Translations under genes and position numbers: made by a program
Source: Geobacteraceae bacterium GWC2_53_11
Lineage (GTDB): Bacteria > Desulfobacterota > Desulfuromonadia > Geobacterales > Pseudopelobacteraceae
NCBI GenBank assembly: GCA_001802645.1
Contig: MGZJ01000004.1
Location: forward strand, 1-33,280
Length of the DNA stretch: 33,280 nucleotides
Reading direction: 5' to 3'
Notes under the pieces: model-generated
The model's input: the letters and a program-made list of their open reading frames with translations, nothing else
The model's database searches: none
What the model was told of the DNA's origin: nothing
In this document: positions 1 to 9,247 of the stretch, one piece after another
Layout of the letters: each line of letters opens with the position of its first letter
How positions within the stretch are numbered: the stretch's first letter is position 1

Positions 1-917
1 GAGAGGCCGCAAAAGGGGCGCTACCGGCAGTTTCACCAGATAGGCGCCGAAGTTACCGGCGTCCACGACCCGTTGGTTGACGCGCAGGTGTTGAACATGC
101 TGACCGCGTTTTTCAGGGAAATCGGTTTGACGGAGCCGACTATGCAGATAAATTCGCTCGGCTGTCCCGAATGCCGTCCCGCCTATCGAGCCGCTTTGCG
201 CAGCTTTCTGGAAGAACGGATGGAGCACCTGTGTGAAGACTGCAAACGCCGCTTTGCTACCAATCCTCTCCGTACGCTCGACTGCAAGGTTCCGGGCTGT
301 ATCGAGGCGACGGCCGGAGCCCCGTCGGTTCTTGAGCATCTCTGCAGCGGCTGTGACGACCACTTCGGCAGCGTGCGACGTTACCTTGATCTGTCCGGCA
401 CGCCGTACAGCATCAATTCACGCATGGTGCGCGGCCTGGATTACTACACCCGCACGACCTTTGAAATGGTCACCGGCCTGCTCGGCTCGCAATCCGCGGT
501 TGCTGCCGGCGGACGCTACGACGGGCTCATTTCGCAGTTGGGGGGGCCGTCCATTCCCGGCATCGGTTTCGCAATGGGGGTTGAACGGGTTGCACTGCTG
601 CTCGGCAGCCAGGAGTTTACCACTGTTCCCGATCTGTTTATTGCAACCATGGGAAGCGGGGAGCGGGATGTGGCATTCCGTCTGATGGCTGATTTGCTGA
701 AGGCGGGTGTTCGCGTCGAGATGGACTACGAAGGGAAGAGTCTGAAGAGCCAGATGCGCCGTGCCGACAAGCTTAAAGCGCGCTACAGCGTTGTCATCGG
801 CGAAAACGAGGTGGCTGCAGGACGTGCCGCGTTCAAACGAATGGCTGACGGAATTCAGACAGAAACCGCTCTGACGGCAGCGGCGATACAGTCTCTGGTC
901 AGGACGTCTGCACCGTG

Positions 918-918
<1 letters not shown>
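1..918 (+). CDS. hisS: Histidyl-tRNA synthetase (5' partial)
   Basis: This is the C-terminal three quarters of class II histidyl-tRNA synthetase, which charges tRNA-His with histidine in the cytoplasm. The reading frame is open from base 1; the first in-window codons read [17 protein letters not shown], which is the class II motif 2 region, so the true start lies left of the window. Later family signatures are the histidine-binding loop [12 protein letters not shown], the AAGGRYDGL segment and motif 3 [11 protein letters not shown], followed by the anticodon-binding domain. A cysteine-bearing insertion with SLGCPECR and CEDCKRRF lies between motif 2 and the histidine-binding loop, as in many bacterial HisRS. 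The stop codon overlaps the ruvB start, so translation is probably coupled. Confidence 0.96.
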
Positions 919-1937
<1,019 letters not shown>

Positions 1938-1939
1938 CC

Positions 1940-2632
1940 ATGCAGCAATTCTTCGATTTCCCCGTTATTCCGAGCTTCAGCTTTGACAGCTTTGTTTCCT
2001 GTGAAGGAAACTCTGCCGCTCTGCGCTTTGCCCTTCGAATTGCCGACCCTGCCGATTCCGAATGTCTGCTCTATCTGTACGGCCCCTCCGGTTCGGGAAA
2101 AACCCACCTGCTGAAATCAATTGCCGGTACCAGGTATCCGTATCTTTCGCTTCGCGAACCGGTGACTCCCGACCGGCTTGTGACCATGTTTACTGCCGCG
2201 GGCGGCTTGATAGTGGATGATTTGCAGGCGATGCCCGATGATGGCGATATGCGGAGAGCTCTCTGGCAGCTCTTTAACGATTTTCATACATCAGGGCGCA
2301 CTATTGCCATGGCTGGTGCACTTCCGCCCCGCGACCTGACCAATCTGGATGATCACCTGACCTCACGGTTATTGTGGGGGCTTGTCGCGCGTCTTGATAC
2401 ATCGGATGACAATTCCCGGAGAATGATTATCAAGAAGGTCGCCGATGATCATCAAATCCGGGTTCCTGATGATGTGGTTGATTACATTCTTGCTACTACC
2501 AGCCGTGAAGTTGGCGCCTTGATCGCCTCTTTTCATCAGGTGTACCGTTATTCAATGGCTGAAAAAAGACGCATCACGCTGCCGCTTGCCCGCGAAGCAC
2601 GGGAATACGGTTTGTCAGGGAGGGTGCTATGA
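1940..2632 (+). CDS. DnaA/Hda-like AAA+ ATPase without DNA-binding domain
   Basis: This 230-aa protein matches DnaA domain III in layout, like Hda, the factor that with the DNA sliding clamp switches off DnaA-ATP after initiation. Walker A GPSGSGKT is at residues 48-55 and a DnaA-like Walker B (GGLIVDDLQAM) at about 88-98. The N-terminus MQQFFDFPVIPSFSFDSFV fits the Hda plan of a short Q-x(3)-DFP clamp-binding peptide followed by the Phe-rich DnaA entry segment. Domain IV, the helix-turn-helix that binds DnaA boxes, is absent. It starts 2 nt after the ruvB stop and its own stop overlaps the next gene by 4 nt. A regulatory role at replication initiation is inferred from family resemblance; other DnaA-like loaders are possible. 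Confidence 0.75.
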   Translation: MQQFFDFPVIPSFSFDSFVSCEGNSAALRFALRIADPADSECLLYLYGPSGSGKTHLLKSIAGTRYPYLSLREPVTPDRLVTMFTAAGGLIVDDLQAMPDDGDMRRALWQLFNDFHTSGRTIAMAGALPPRDLTNLDDHLTSRLLWGLVARLDTSDDNSRRMIIKKVADDHQIRVPDDVVDYILATTSREVGALIASFHQVYRYSMAEKRRITLPLAREAREYGLSGRVL

Positions 2633-3966
2633 CCCCTTTCAATAACCGCTTGAAGACGCCGGAAGAAATTGAACTCGATCTTAAATACGAGCAGTTGTCC
2701 AAAGTTAAGGCAGAACTTCTGAGTCATGAACGTGAGTACAACCGTCTCAAGTCGGAAATCAGGACGTTTGAGCAGGTGTACGAGGATATTTTGGGGTGCC
2801 GGATTCAGACTCTTGATGATCTGGAGTGGCAGTTGAAAGGTTTGCTTGGCGAGGCGGTCGCTGAACGTTCGTCTGCACAGGAGAAACCGTCACCGGCCTA
2901 CAGCCATTTTCATCACACAACCGACCTTCTTGATGATGAAGAGATCGTGCAGAATGTTGCCAATCTCAGCCTCAAATCCTTGTATCGAGGGGTAGCCAAG
3001 GCGGTCCACCCTGATCTTGCTTCCGGAGAAAGTGATCGTCTGCGCCGGGAGGAGTTGATGGCGCTGGCCAATGACGCCTACCAGACCGGAAACCGCCAGA
3101 TTCTGATCGACCTTCTGAGCGAGTGGGAACAGGCGCCGACTTTGCATGGAACATCTGAGATAGATATTGCTCTTGAACTTGTCCGCGTCATTCGCCAGGT
3201 AGCAGCGGTGCAGCAAAATATTCATGCGGTTATTCGCCAGCATGAGGAGCTGAAACAGAGCGATATTTATCATTTTAAATTGAGAGTGGATGATGCGCTG
3301 GCTGACGGTATTGACCTCCTTGCGGAAATGGCCGCGGCCGCAGATCTGGATATAGCCCGTCTCAGGCGCCGCCTGGCAACCGCTCGTGGAGAGTCGGACA
3401 ACGCCGCTTGCGGAGATGCGGCATCGTTTGAAACGCGTATTGTCCGCTTTTCGGCGGATCAGAATTGCGGGATTATTTATATCCGCAAGGCAACGTCAGC
3501 TGATTTTCGCGATTGGCAGCGTATCGGCATAGCGCGGGGCGCCAAAGAAATTTTTGTCGATACTTCGCTTCGTCTGGATGTTAAAGTTGACGCCGGTTTG
3601 GATGCGGCTTTTTTGAGTGATCTGCAACCGGATGATCTACAGTCGCTGTTTCTGTATAATTGTGATGATACGATTATTCCCAGAATTACCCATCTCACCG
3701 GACTACAGGAGTTGTATCTCTCCGGTACCAGCATCAGCGATCAGACACTTGTTCAGTTACGTCCCCTGAGGTCACTTGAACGCATGTCGATTTACCACAC
3801 CGCAATCGGTGATAAAGGTATTTTGAATCTTGCCATTCTACCCGGCCTGAAGTGGCTTACCTGCAGTGGTACGGCAGTGACGGAACAGGGCTTCAATAAC
3901 TTCCGGAGAGTCATGCCGGGATGTAAAACAGTCAGCTTCAAGTGGCGTTATCAAGAGGGGGAGTAA
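2629..3966 (+). CDS. J-domain protein with C-terminal leucine-rich repeats
   Basis: The 445-aa protein has an unusual architecture. Residues about 12-55 are charged and heptad-like, a likely coiled coil. Residues about 112-165 look like a J-domain with the invariant HPD at 127-129 (sequence YRGVAKAVHPDLA), the motif by which DnaJ-type proteins stimulate DnaK ATPase. A helical middle follows. The last 100 or so residues contain leucine-rich repeats (LQSLFLYNC, LQELYLSGTSISD, LERMSIYHTAIGD, LKWLTCSGTAVTE), which usually bind other proteins. No signal peptide or membrane segment is seen, so it is probably cytoplasmic. It overlaps the Hda-like gene by ATGA and is followed 2 nt later by the CvfB-like gene. 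The DnaK co-chaperone role is inferred; the client is unknown. Confidence 0.7.
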   Translation: MTPFNNRLKTPEEIELDLKYEQLSKVKAELLSHEREYNRLKSEIRTFEQVYEDILGCRIQTLDDLEWQLKGLLGEAVAERSSAQEKPSPAYSHFHHTTDLLDDEEIVQNVANLSLKSLYRGVAKAVHPDLASGESDRLRREELMALANDAYQTGNRQILIDLLSEWEQAPTLHGTSEIDIALELVRVIRQVAAVQQNIHAVIRQHEELKQSDIYHFKLRVDDALADGIDLLAEMAAAADLDIARLRRRLATARGESDNAACGDAASFETRIVRFSADQNCGIIYIRKATSADFRDWQRIGIARGAKEIFVDTSLRLDVKVDAGLDAAFLSDLQPDDLQSLFLYNCDDTIIPRITHLTGLQELYLSGTSISDQTLVQLRPLRSLERMSIYHTAIGDKGILNLAILPGLKWLTCSGTAVTEQGFNNFRRVMPGCKTVSFKWRYQEGE

Positions 3967-3968
3967 CC

Positions 3969-4817
3969 ATGCTTCACGTTGGAAGCTTTAATACATTGAC
4001 CATTACCCGCATCACGGCTGCCGGTGCAGTTTTCAAGACCGGCGAAGGGGATGTGCTGCTCCCGTTGCGCCTTGTTCCGACGGGAGCTGAGGCGGGTACC
4101 GTTCTGGATCTGTTTGTCTACGTTGATTCCGAAGAGCGTCTGACCGCTACTACAAAGCGGCCACGTGCAGTTGTCGGTGAGTTTGCGCTCCTGAAAGTCA
4201 AGGAGGCGACGACTGTCGGCTCGTTCCTTGACTGGGGATTGGAAAAGGATCTGTTGTTGCCCTTTGGCGAGCAGATTGACCCGGTCAGGCGTGGTGACCA
4301 GGTGCTGGTATATGTCTACCTGCACTCCAGCGGGCGGATTGCCGCGTCTGCCAAGCTGGAGAAATACATCAGACCGGTGGACGACAGCCTGTTGGAAGGA
4401 GCTGAGGTCGATCTGTTGGTTTACGCCTGTACGGATCTGGGAGCCAAGGTACTGATCAATAACCGTTTCGGTGGTCTGATATTTAATACCGAATTTGTCG
4501 TTAAACCCAAATGCGGTGAGCGGTTGCGCGGTTATGTGAAAAAAATACGGGAAGACGGCAAGGTTGATATCACGCTACGCAAGGGTGGAGCAGATGAGGC
4601 GGCAAAAGATCGCGACATCATTCTGGCCGCTCTGTCAGCCCACAACGGTTTTCTCCCGCTGAACGACAAAAGTACCCCGGAAGCGATTGCCAATATGCTT
4701 CGCCTGAGTAAAAAGAGCTTCAAAAAGGCGATTGGCGGACTGTACAAAGATGGTTCCATAACCATTCTTCCCGACGGCATCAGCCTGCGGAGCGACCAGA
4801 CACGGGATGTACTGTGA
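3969..4817 (+). CDS. CvfB-like S1 RNA-binding protein
   Basis: This 282-aa protein matches the CvfB/YitL family: tandem S1-like OB folds followed by a small winged helix. Family-like stretches are DVLLPLRLVP near the N-terminus, FLDWGLEKDLLLPFGEQ in the second OB fold, and RGYVKKIREDGKVDITLRKG in the third. The C-terminal about 55 residues (ALSAHNGFLPLNDKSTPEAI and following) look like the winged helix. The ATG at 3969 is chosen because it lies 2 nt after the preceding stop and has a strong AGGGGGAG ribosome site just upstream; an in-frame extension to 3942 would overlap the previous gene. In Gram-positive bacteria CvfB binds RNA and affects virulence gene expression; its role here is not known. 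Confidence 0.8.
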   Translation: MLHVGSFNTLTITRITAAGAVFKTGEGDVLLPLRLVPTGAEAGTVLDLFVYVDSEERLTATTKRPRAVVGEFALLKVKEATTVGSFLDWGLEKDLLLPFGEQIDPVRRGDQVLVYVYLHSSGRIAASAKLEKYIRPVDDSLLEGAEVDLLVYACTDLGAKVLINNRFGGLIFNTEFVVKPKCGERLRGYVKKIREDGKVDITLRKGGADEAAKDRDIILAALSAHNGFLPLNDKSTPEAIANMLRLSKKSFKKAIGGLYKDGSITILPDGISLRSDQTRDVL

Positions 4818-4819
4818 AC

Positions 4820-5770
4820 ATGAAATGTAGAGGTGTCATCTTATGCCTGGTTTATTGCTTTCTTGTATTCACAGCCGGCTGTAAAAAAGCTGACGTGAAA
4901 CCTGCTGTTGGTTTACAGGTGGTTACTACCCTGTTCCCGTTGTATGATTTTGCCCGTACCATTGCCGGTGACAAGGCTCAGGTAACCATGCTGCTCCCAC
5001 CCGGCGTTGAACCGCATACGTTCGAACCGAAGCCGGAAGATATGATCAGGATCAGCCGTGCCGGTCTGTTTATTTACACCAACAAGTACATGGAGCCGTG
5101 GGCGGAAAAAATCATCTCCGGTATCGATAACAGGAAACTTCGGGTTGTTAACGCCGGTGAACGGGCTACCTATCACACGGCACTACATGAAGATGAACAT
5201 GGCCACAGCGGGGAAGAAGGACATGGCCGCTCGGGAATGGACCCGCATATCTGGCTTGATTTTACCAATGCGGCGCAGATGGTGGATACTATTCTTGACG
5301 GCTTCATCGCCGCCGATCCGGGCAATGGTGGAACGTACCGTCAGAATGCCCTGGCTTTGAAATCACATCTGGCTGCGCTTGATGAACGCTACCGTAGCAG
5401 CCTCTCCACCTGTATCACTCGAAAACTGCTGCATGGCGGACATTATACATTCGGGTACCTGGCGCGGCGCTACAATCTGGAGTACCATGCGCTGAGCGGC
5501 ATATCGTCCGATTCGGAACCTTCGGCAGAACGTATGGCCTCGCTTGTGCGGGGTATCAGATCGTCGGGCACAAAATTCCTGTTTGCCGAAGAGCTGCTGT
5601 CGCCCCGCTTAACCGAAACGCTTGCTCAGGAAGCGGGCGTGGGGGTCGTAATGCTCCACGGCGCGCATAACCTGTCGCGGGATGACCTGGCCCGCCAGGT
5701 GACTTTTTTCGATCTGATGGAACGCAACCTGGAACAGTTGCAGAAGGGTCTTCAATGCCGGGAGAAATAG
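4820..5770 (+). CDS. znuA: Zinc/manganese-type ABC transporter substrate-binding lipoprotein
   Basis: This is a cluster A-I (ZnuA/TroA-type) metal-binding protein that delivers Zn(II) or Mn(II) to an ABC importer. A lipoprotein signal peptide ends in the lipobox TAGC with the lipidated cysteine at residue 21. Predicted metal ligands are His66 (GVEPHTFEP), His143 (DPHIWLD) and His208 (HGGHYTFGYLARRY). A fourth acidic ligand in this family would lie near FAEELLSP, about residues 255-262. A His/Glu-rich loop at about 119-136 precedes the second ligand, as in zinc-specific members. The ATG at 4820 lies 2 nt after the cvfB-like stop; a GTG at 4814 would overlap it. It overlaps the ATPase gene by 16 nt. 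Zinc is the most likely substrate because of the His-rich loop, but manganese cannot be excluded. Confidence 0.88.
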   Translation: MKCRGVILCLVYCFLVFTAGCKKADVKPAVGLQVVTTLFPLYDFARTIAGDKAQVTMLLPPGVEPHTFEPKPEDMIRISRAGLFIYTNKYMEPWAEKIISGIDNRKLRVVNAGERATYHTALHEDEHGHSGEEGHGRSGMDPHIWLDFTNAAQMVDTILDGFIAADPGNGGTYRQNALALKSHLAALDERYRSSLSTCITRKLLHGGHYTFGYLARRYNLEYHALSGISSDSEPSAERMASLVRGIRSSGTKFLFAEELLSPRLTETLAQEAGVGVVMLHGAHNLSRDDLARQVTFFDLMERNLEQLQKGLQCREK

Positions 5771-6507
5771 TATCAACAGAGCTGCTGTCGTGCAGTTACC
5801 GCGAGGGGAGGGTGCTGGAGGATGTCTCTTTTCAGGTGGCGCGTGGCGATTATGTCGGCATCGTCGGGCCGAACGGCTCCGGAAAGAGTACGCTGATCAA
5901 GGCGCTGCTCGGACTGGTGACGATCAACAAAGGATCTGCATCGCTGTTCGGTACTCCCCTGTCAGGCTTTCGCGACTGGCACAAGGTCGGCTATCTGCCG
6001 CAAAGTCTGCATCTGGTCAACCCGGTGTTTCCTGCGACCGTGCATGAAACAGTTGGTCTGGGCTTGCTGTCACTCAAGCGTTTCCCCAAACGGCTGAACC
6101 GTGCCGACAAGGAAAAGATAAATATAATCCTTGAAGAATTAGCTATTTCAGATCTTGAGCATAAACTGATAGGTGAACTTTCCGGTGGCCAGTTGCAGCG
6201 TGTCCTGCTTGCCCGTGCTATCGTCAATGATCCGGAATTGCTGGTGCTGGATGAACCGACCGCCGCTCTCGATCCGGAAACCAGGGGGCGCTTTTACGCC
6301 ATGATTGCCGATATCAACCGCTCCCGGGGCGTTACCGTTCTTCTGGTGACCCATGACAGCGGAGCAATCGGTGAGCATGCCTCAAAAATGCTCTACCTTG
6401 ATAAAAAGATCCTTTTCTACGGCGGGTTCGACGAATTCTGCCATTCACCGGAAATGTCGTCGTTGTTCGGCGAACATTCACAGCACCTGATGTGCCACCG
6501 ACACTGA
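5755..6507 (+). CDS. znuC: Metal ABC transporter ATP-binding protein
   Basis: The 250-aa protein is the nucleotide-binding subunit of the metal importer. It has Walker A GPNGSGKST at 38-46, the ABC signature LSGGQ at 142-146, Walker B LLVLDEPTAALD at about 162-173 and the switch histidine in LLVTHDSG. The Q-loop glutamine is in GYLPQSLHL. The ATG lies inside the last codons of the substrate-binding protein gene (16-nt overlap), and the permease gene begins 2 nt after the stop, so the three subunits are translated together. It acts on the cytoplasmic face of the inner membrane. The metal specificity follows from the neighbouring binding protein, not from this subunit. Confidence 0.9.
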   Translation: MPGEIVSTELLSCSYREGRVLEDVSFQVARGDYVGIVGPNGSGKSTLIKALLGLVTINKGSASLFGTPLSGFRDWHKVGYLPQSLHLVNPVFPATVHETVGLGLLSLKRFPKRLNRADKEKINIILEELAISDLEHKLIGELSGGQLQRVLLARAIVNDPELLVLDEPTAALDPETRGRFYAMIADINRSRGVTVLLVTHDSGAIGEHASKMLYLDKKILFYGGFDEFCHSPEMSSLFGEHSQHLMCHRH

Positions 6508-6508
6508 T

Positions 6509-7333
6509 ATGAATCTCCTCGAAATACTCTCATACGGCTTTATTCAACGGGCCCTGCTGGCCGGAACCCTGATTGCCCTGCTCTGCTCGGTGCTGGGGGT
6601 CTTTCTGGTGCTGAGGCGCCTTTCTTTGATCGGCGATGGCTTGGCGCACGTAACCTTCGGCAGCACAGCCATCGCCCTGGCGCTCAAGTTCTATTCTGTC
6701 ATGTCGCTGCTGGTGACCATGCCGATTGTGCTGCTGGCATCGCTCGGTATCCTCAAGTTGACCGAAAAGGGGCGGTTGAGCGGCGATGCCGCCATCGGCC
6801 TGGTCTCAGCCCTTGGAATCTCAGCCGGTATTATTCTGGCCAGTGTGGGTGGCGGCTATAATGTTGACCTGCTCAGCTTCCTGTTCGGCAATATCCTGTC
6901 AATACGGAGTGAAGAGGTGGTGATTGCGGCACTCCTCTGCCTCGGGGTCATGCTGATGTTGACGCTGTATTATCACGAACTGTTCGCCATTTCCTTCAGT
7001 GACGAACTGGCCAAGGTTTCCGGTATCCACACGTCGTTCATCAATTCCGTACTGGTACTTCTGACGGCGCTGTCGGTGGTTCTGGCCATGAAACTGGTCG
7101 GTATCATGCTGATTTCGTCACTGCTGATCGTACCGGCGGCAGCAGCCCTGCAACTGGCGCGCGGCTTCAAGGTCTGCATCGTCTTGGCAGCGCTTCAGGG
7201 GTGCAGTTCGGTGATCATCGGTATCATTATTTCCATTATGTCCAACCTCCCTGCCAGCGCTTCCATCGTCATGGTGAATCTGCTGTTCTTCGCCGCAGCC
7301 TGTGTTATCCGCCGGATTAAATATCCAACGTAG
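6509..7333 (+). CDS. znuB: Metal ABC transporter permease
   Basis: This 274-aa, very hydrophobic protein matches the ABC-3 (ZnuB/TroC) permease family. About eight membrane segments can be read, beginning FIQRALLAGTLIALLCSVLG. Family signatures are RRLSLIGDGLAHVTFGS, SGDAAIGLVSALGISAGI, LLSFLFGNILSI, and the stretch KLVGIMLISSLLIVPAAAAL. It starts one base after the ATPase stop and completes the importer. It is the last gene of the compact plus-strand run; a palindromic repeat follows immediately. Confidence 0.9.
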   Translation: MNLLEILSYGFIQRALLAGTLIALLCSVLGVFLVLRRLSLIGDGLAHVTFGSTAIALALKFYSVMSLLVTMPIVLLASLGILKLTEKGRLSGDAAIGLVSALGISAGIILASVGGGYNVDLLSFLFGNILSIRSEEVVIAALLCLGVMLMLTLYYHELFAISFSDELAKVSGIHTSFINSVLVLLTALSVVLAMKLVGIMLISSLLIVPAAAALQLARGFKVCIVLAALQGCSSVIIGIIISIMSNLPASASIVMVNLLFFAAACVIRRIKYPT

Positions 7334-7374
7334 GGGCAAATAATCTGTAGGGGCAAATAATAATTTGCCCCTAC
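7330..7374 (+). repeat. Direct repeat plus 12-bp perfect hairpin between znuB and topoisomerase gene
   Basis: The 15-mer GTAGGGGCAAATAAT occurs twice in tandem (7330-7344 and 7347-7361). The second copy forms a perfect 12-bp stem (7347-7358 with 7363-7374) around an AATA loop. The inverted arm ends in CCCCTAC and no T-run follows, so a classical terminator is not supported, though the hairpin may still attenuate or stabilise 3' ends. I recall similar GTAGGGGC palindromes as dispersed intergenic repeats in several bacterial genomes; that is from memory and not checked. It lies in a 67-nt gap. Confidence 0.7.
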
Positions 7375-7400
7375 CCAAACGCCATAAGGCTTCACTCTCC

Positions 7401-9230
7401 ATGCTCATCATCGTCGAATCGCCTACCAAGGCGAAAAAAATACAATCCATCCTCAAAGTCAAAGCCATGTCCACCGTGGGGCATTTTAAAGACCTCCCCG
7501 ATGCTTCTATCGGCGTCGATCTTGCCACCTATGAGCCTACTTTTGTCTTCCACGAGAAGAAAGCCGGTCTGCCAAAAGAACTTCGTGCGGCAGCACGCGG
7601 CGAGACCGTCATGTTAGCCGGCGACCCTGACAGGGAAGGGTATGCCATCAGTTGTCATATCTACGAAGAGGTGAAGGAAGTAGCCAAGGAATGTCTCCGC
7701 ATGGAGATTTATGAGGTTACCGAGAAGGGACTGAAGGAATCGCTTGCCAAGGCGGTGCCGTTTGAGCAGACCAACACGGGCCTCTATAACGCCTTCCTTG
7801 GCCGCCGTATCGGCGACCGGTTGGTCGGCTACATCCTCTCGCCGATTGCCAGCAAAACCCTGCGCAGCAGCTTCAGCGTCGGCCGGGTGCAGTCTCCGGC
7901 AGTCCGCCTTGTGGTTGACCGCGAACGGGAGATTCGCGTTTTTACGTCAGCTCCTTACTGGATGCTGGATATCCAGCTGGACAAGGACGGCACGACCTTT
8001 CTGGCCCGCCATCTCCATGGCAAGTTTTTGCAGCAGGCGGATGCACAGGCGATCATCGACGTCATCAAAGCCGAAACCCATGCCCTGGCGGAAAAAGTTG
8101 ACAAGAAAGAGGTCAAGCAGTCCGCCAAGCCGCCGTTCACGACGGTTGACCTGCAGGCCGCCGCAGCCGCCCGTCTGAAGTTCACTCCGGAACAGTCGAT
8201 GAAGCTTGCCCAGGGGCTGTTCGATCATGGCGTCATCACCTACCACCGTACCGATTCCGTCCGGATGGACGAGGCCTTCGTCGCCGAAATTCGTGAATTT
8301 CTTACCAAGAGTCTCGGCGGCAGTTATCTCCCGGAGAAGCCGAACCTTCACAAATCGAAAAACTCCCAGGCCGAGGCGCACGAAGGGATTCGTCCGACCC
8401 ACATGCACTCGGTCGCCGATGTATCCGCCATCATCAAAAAGGAAGGGCTTACTCCCGATCATGCCAAGCTCTACGAGATGATCTTCAAACGTGCCGTCGC
8501 CAGCCAGATGGCAGCGGCCCGCTACGACTCCACCGTGATGATTTTTACCGTTGCCGGTGAACGGTTTAAAGCCGCCGGCCGGGTACTGGTGTTTGACGGT
8601 TTTCTCAAGGTCTATGCAGAGATTGATGAGGAAAAGGATAAGAAGGGCGATGAGGACAACAAGCTGCAACTGCTCCCTCCGGTAGAGGTTGGCGAGCTGG
8701 TGCCGAAACTGCAGGAAGTGCTTGACGAGAAAAAAAGCAAGCCGCCGGGGCGGTTTACGCTCGGCTCACTGGTAAAAGAGCTGGAACGGCTTGAGATTGG
8801 CCGTCCTTCCACCTATGCCGCCATCACCAAGAACATTACCGACCGCGGCTATGTCAAGGAAGAGAAGGGAAGGGTGGTGCCGTTGCCGCCGGGAGAAAAG
8901 CTGATTGATTATCTCAGGGACAAACATGGCTGGGTGATTGATTATGAACTGACCAAAAAGATGGAGAGTTTTCTGGACCTGGTGGTGGAAAACAAGGAAA
9001 CCTGGCAGCGGTTTTGTAAGGGTGTGCATAACAAGATGGGCTTTTCAATACCACCTGCACGCGCGGCAGGTGGCGGTCCGAGCGAAGGACAGCTTAAATA
9101 CGCAGGTGATCTGGCGCGTAGAAACAACCTTGTTATCCCTGATGAAACCCTTAAAACCGGTAAGGCACTGTCCTTATGGATTGAAGGTGTTGTCGGCGCA
9201 AAGGAACAGACGTCATCTACATCCAAATAA
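7401..9230 (+). CDS. Type IA DNA topoisomerase, short form
   Basis: This 609-aa enzyme relaxes negatively supercoiled DNA by single-strand passage. The TOPRIM residues are Glu6 (IIVESPTKAKK) and Asp75/Asp77/Glu79 (GDPDREG). The catalytic tyrosine is Tyr281 in ITYHRTDS. Other family signatures are GRRIGDRLVGY, GRVQSPAVRLVVDRE, HEGIRPT and IGRPSTYA. Oddities: the motif is usually DREGE but here is DREGY; the residue after the catalytic Tyr is His where TopA usually has Met; and the C-terminus has no cysteine zinc ribbons, ending instead in a short domain around SEGQLKYAGDLARRNNLVIP. It may be a second, divergent topoisomerase rather than the main TopA. ATG 7401 is chosen because homology starts at MLIIVESPTKA; a TTG extension to 7365 would enter the repeat. 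Confidence 0.88.
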   Translation: MLIIVESPTKAKKIQSILKVKAMSTVGHFKDLPDASIGVDLATYEPTFVFHEKKAGLPKELRAAARGETVMLAGDPDREGYAISCHIYEEVKEVAKECLRMEIYEVTEKGLKESLAKAVPFEQTNTGLYNAFLGRRIGDRLVGYILSPIASKTLRSSFSVGRVQSPAVRLVVDREREIRVFTSAPYWMLDIQLDKDGTTFLARHLHGKFLQQADAQAIIDVIKAETHALAEKVDKKEVKQSAKPPFTTVDLQAAAAARLKFTPEQSMKLAQGLFDHGVITYHRTDSVRMDEAFVAEIREFLTKSLGGSYLPEKPNLHKSKNSQAEAHEGIRPTHMHSVADVSAIIKKEGLTPDHAKLYEMIFKRAVASQMAAARYDSTVMIFTVAGERFKAAGRVLVFDGFLKVYAEIDEEKDKKGDEDNKLQLLPPVEVGELVPKLQEVLDEKKSKPPGRFTLGSLVKELERLEIGRPSTYAAITKNITDRGYVKEEKGRVVPLPPGEKLIDYLRDKHGWVIDYELTKKMESFLDLVVENKETWQRFCKGVHNKMGFSIPPARAAGGGPSEGQLKYAGDLARRNNLVIPDETLKTGKALSLWIEGVVGAKEQTSSTSK

Positions 9231-9247
9231 CGTCTCCCGGCTGGATA

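Noticed and set aside
7330-7374. Rho-independent terminator after znuB
   Set aside because: The hairpin is perfect but no T-run follows on the plus strand, so it is listed as a repeat.
7365-7400. TTG-initiated N-terminal extension of the topoisomerase
   Set aside because: It starts in the palindromic repeat and adds residues before the conserved family N-terminus.
7947-8669. Minus-strand open frame of 240 codons within the topoisomerase gene
   Set aside because: It is the complement of conserved topoisomerase motifs, including the catalytic tyrosine region.
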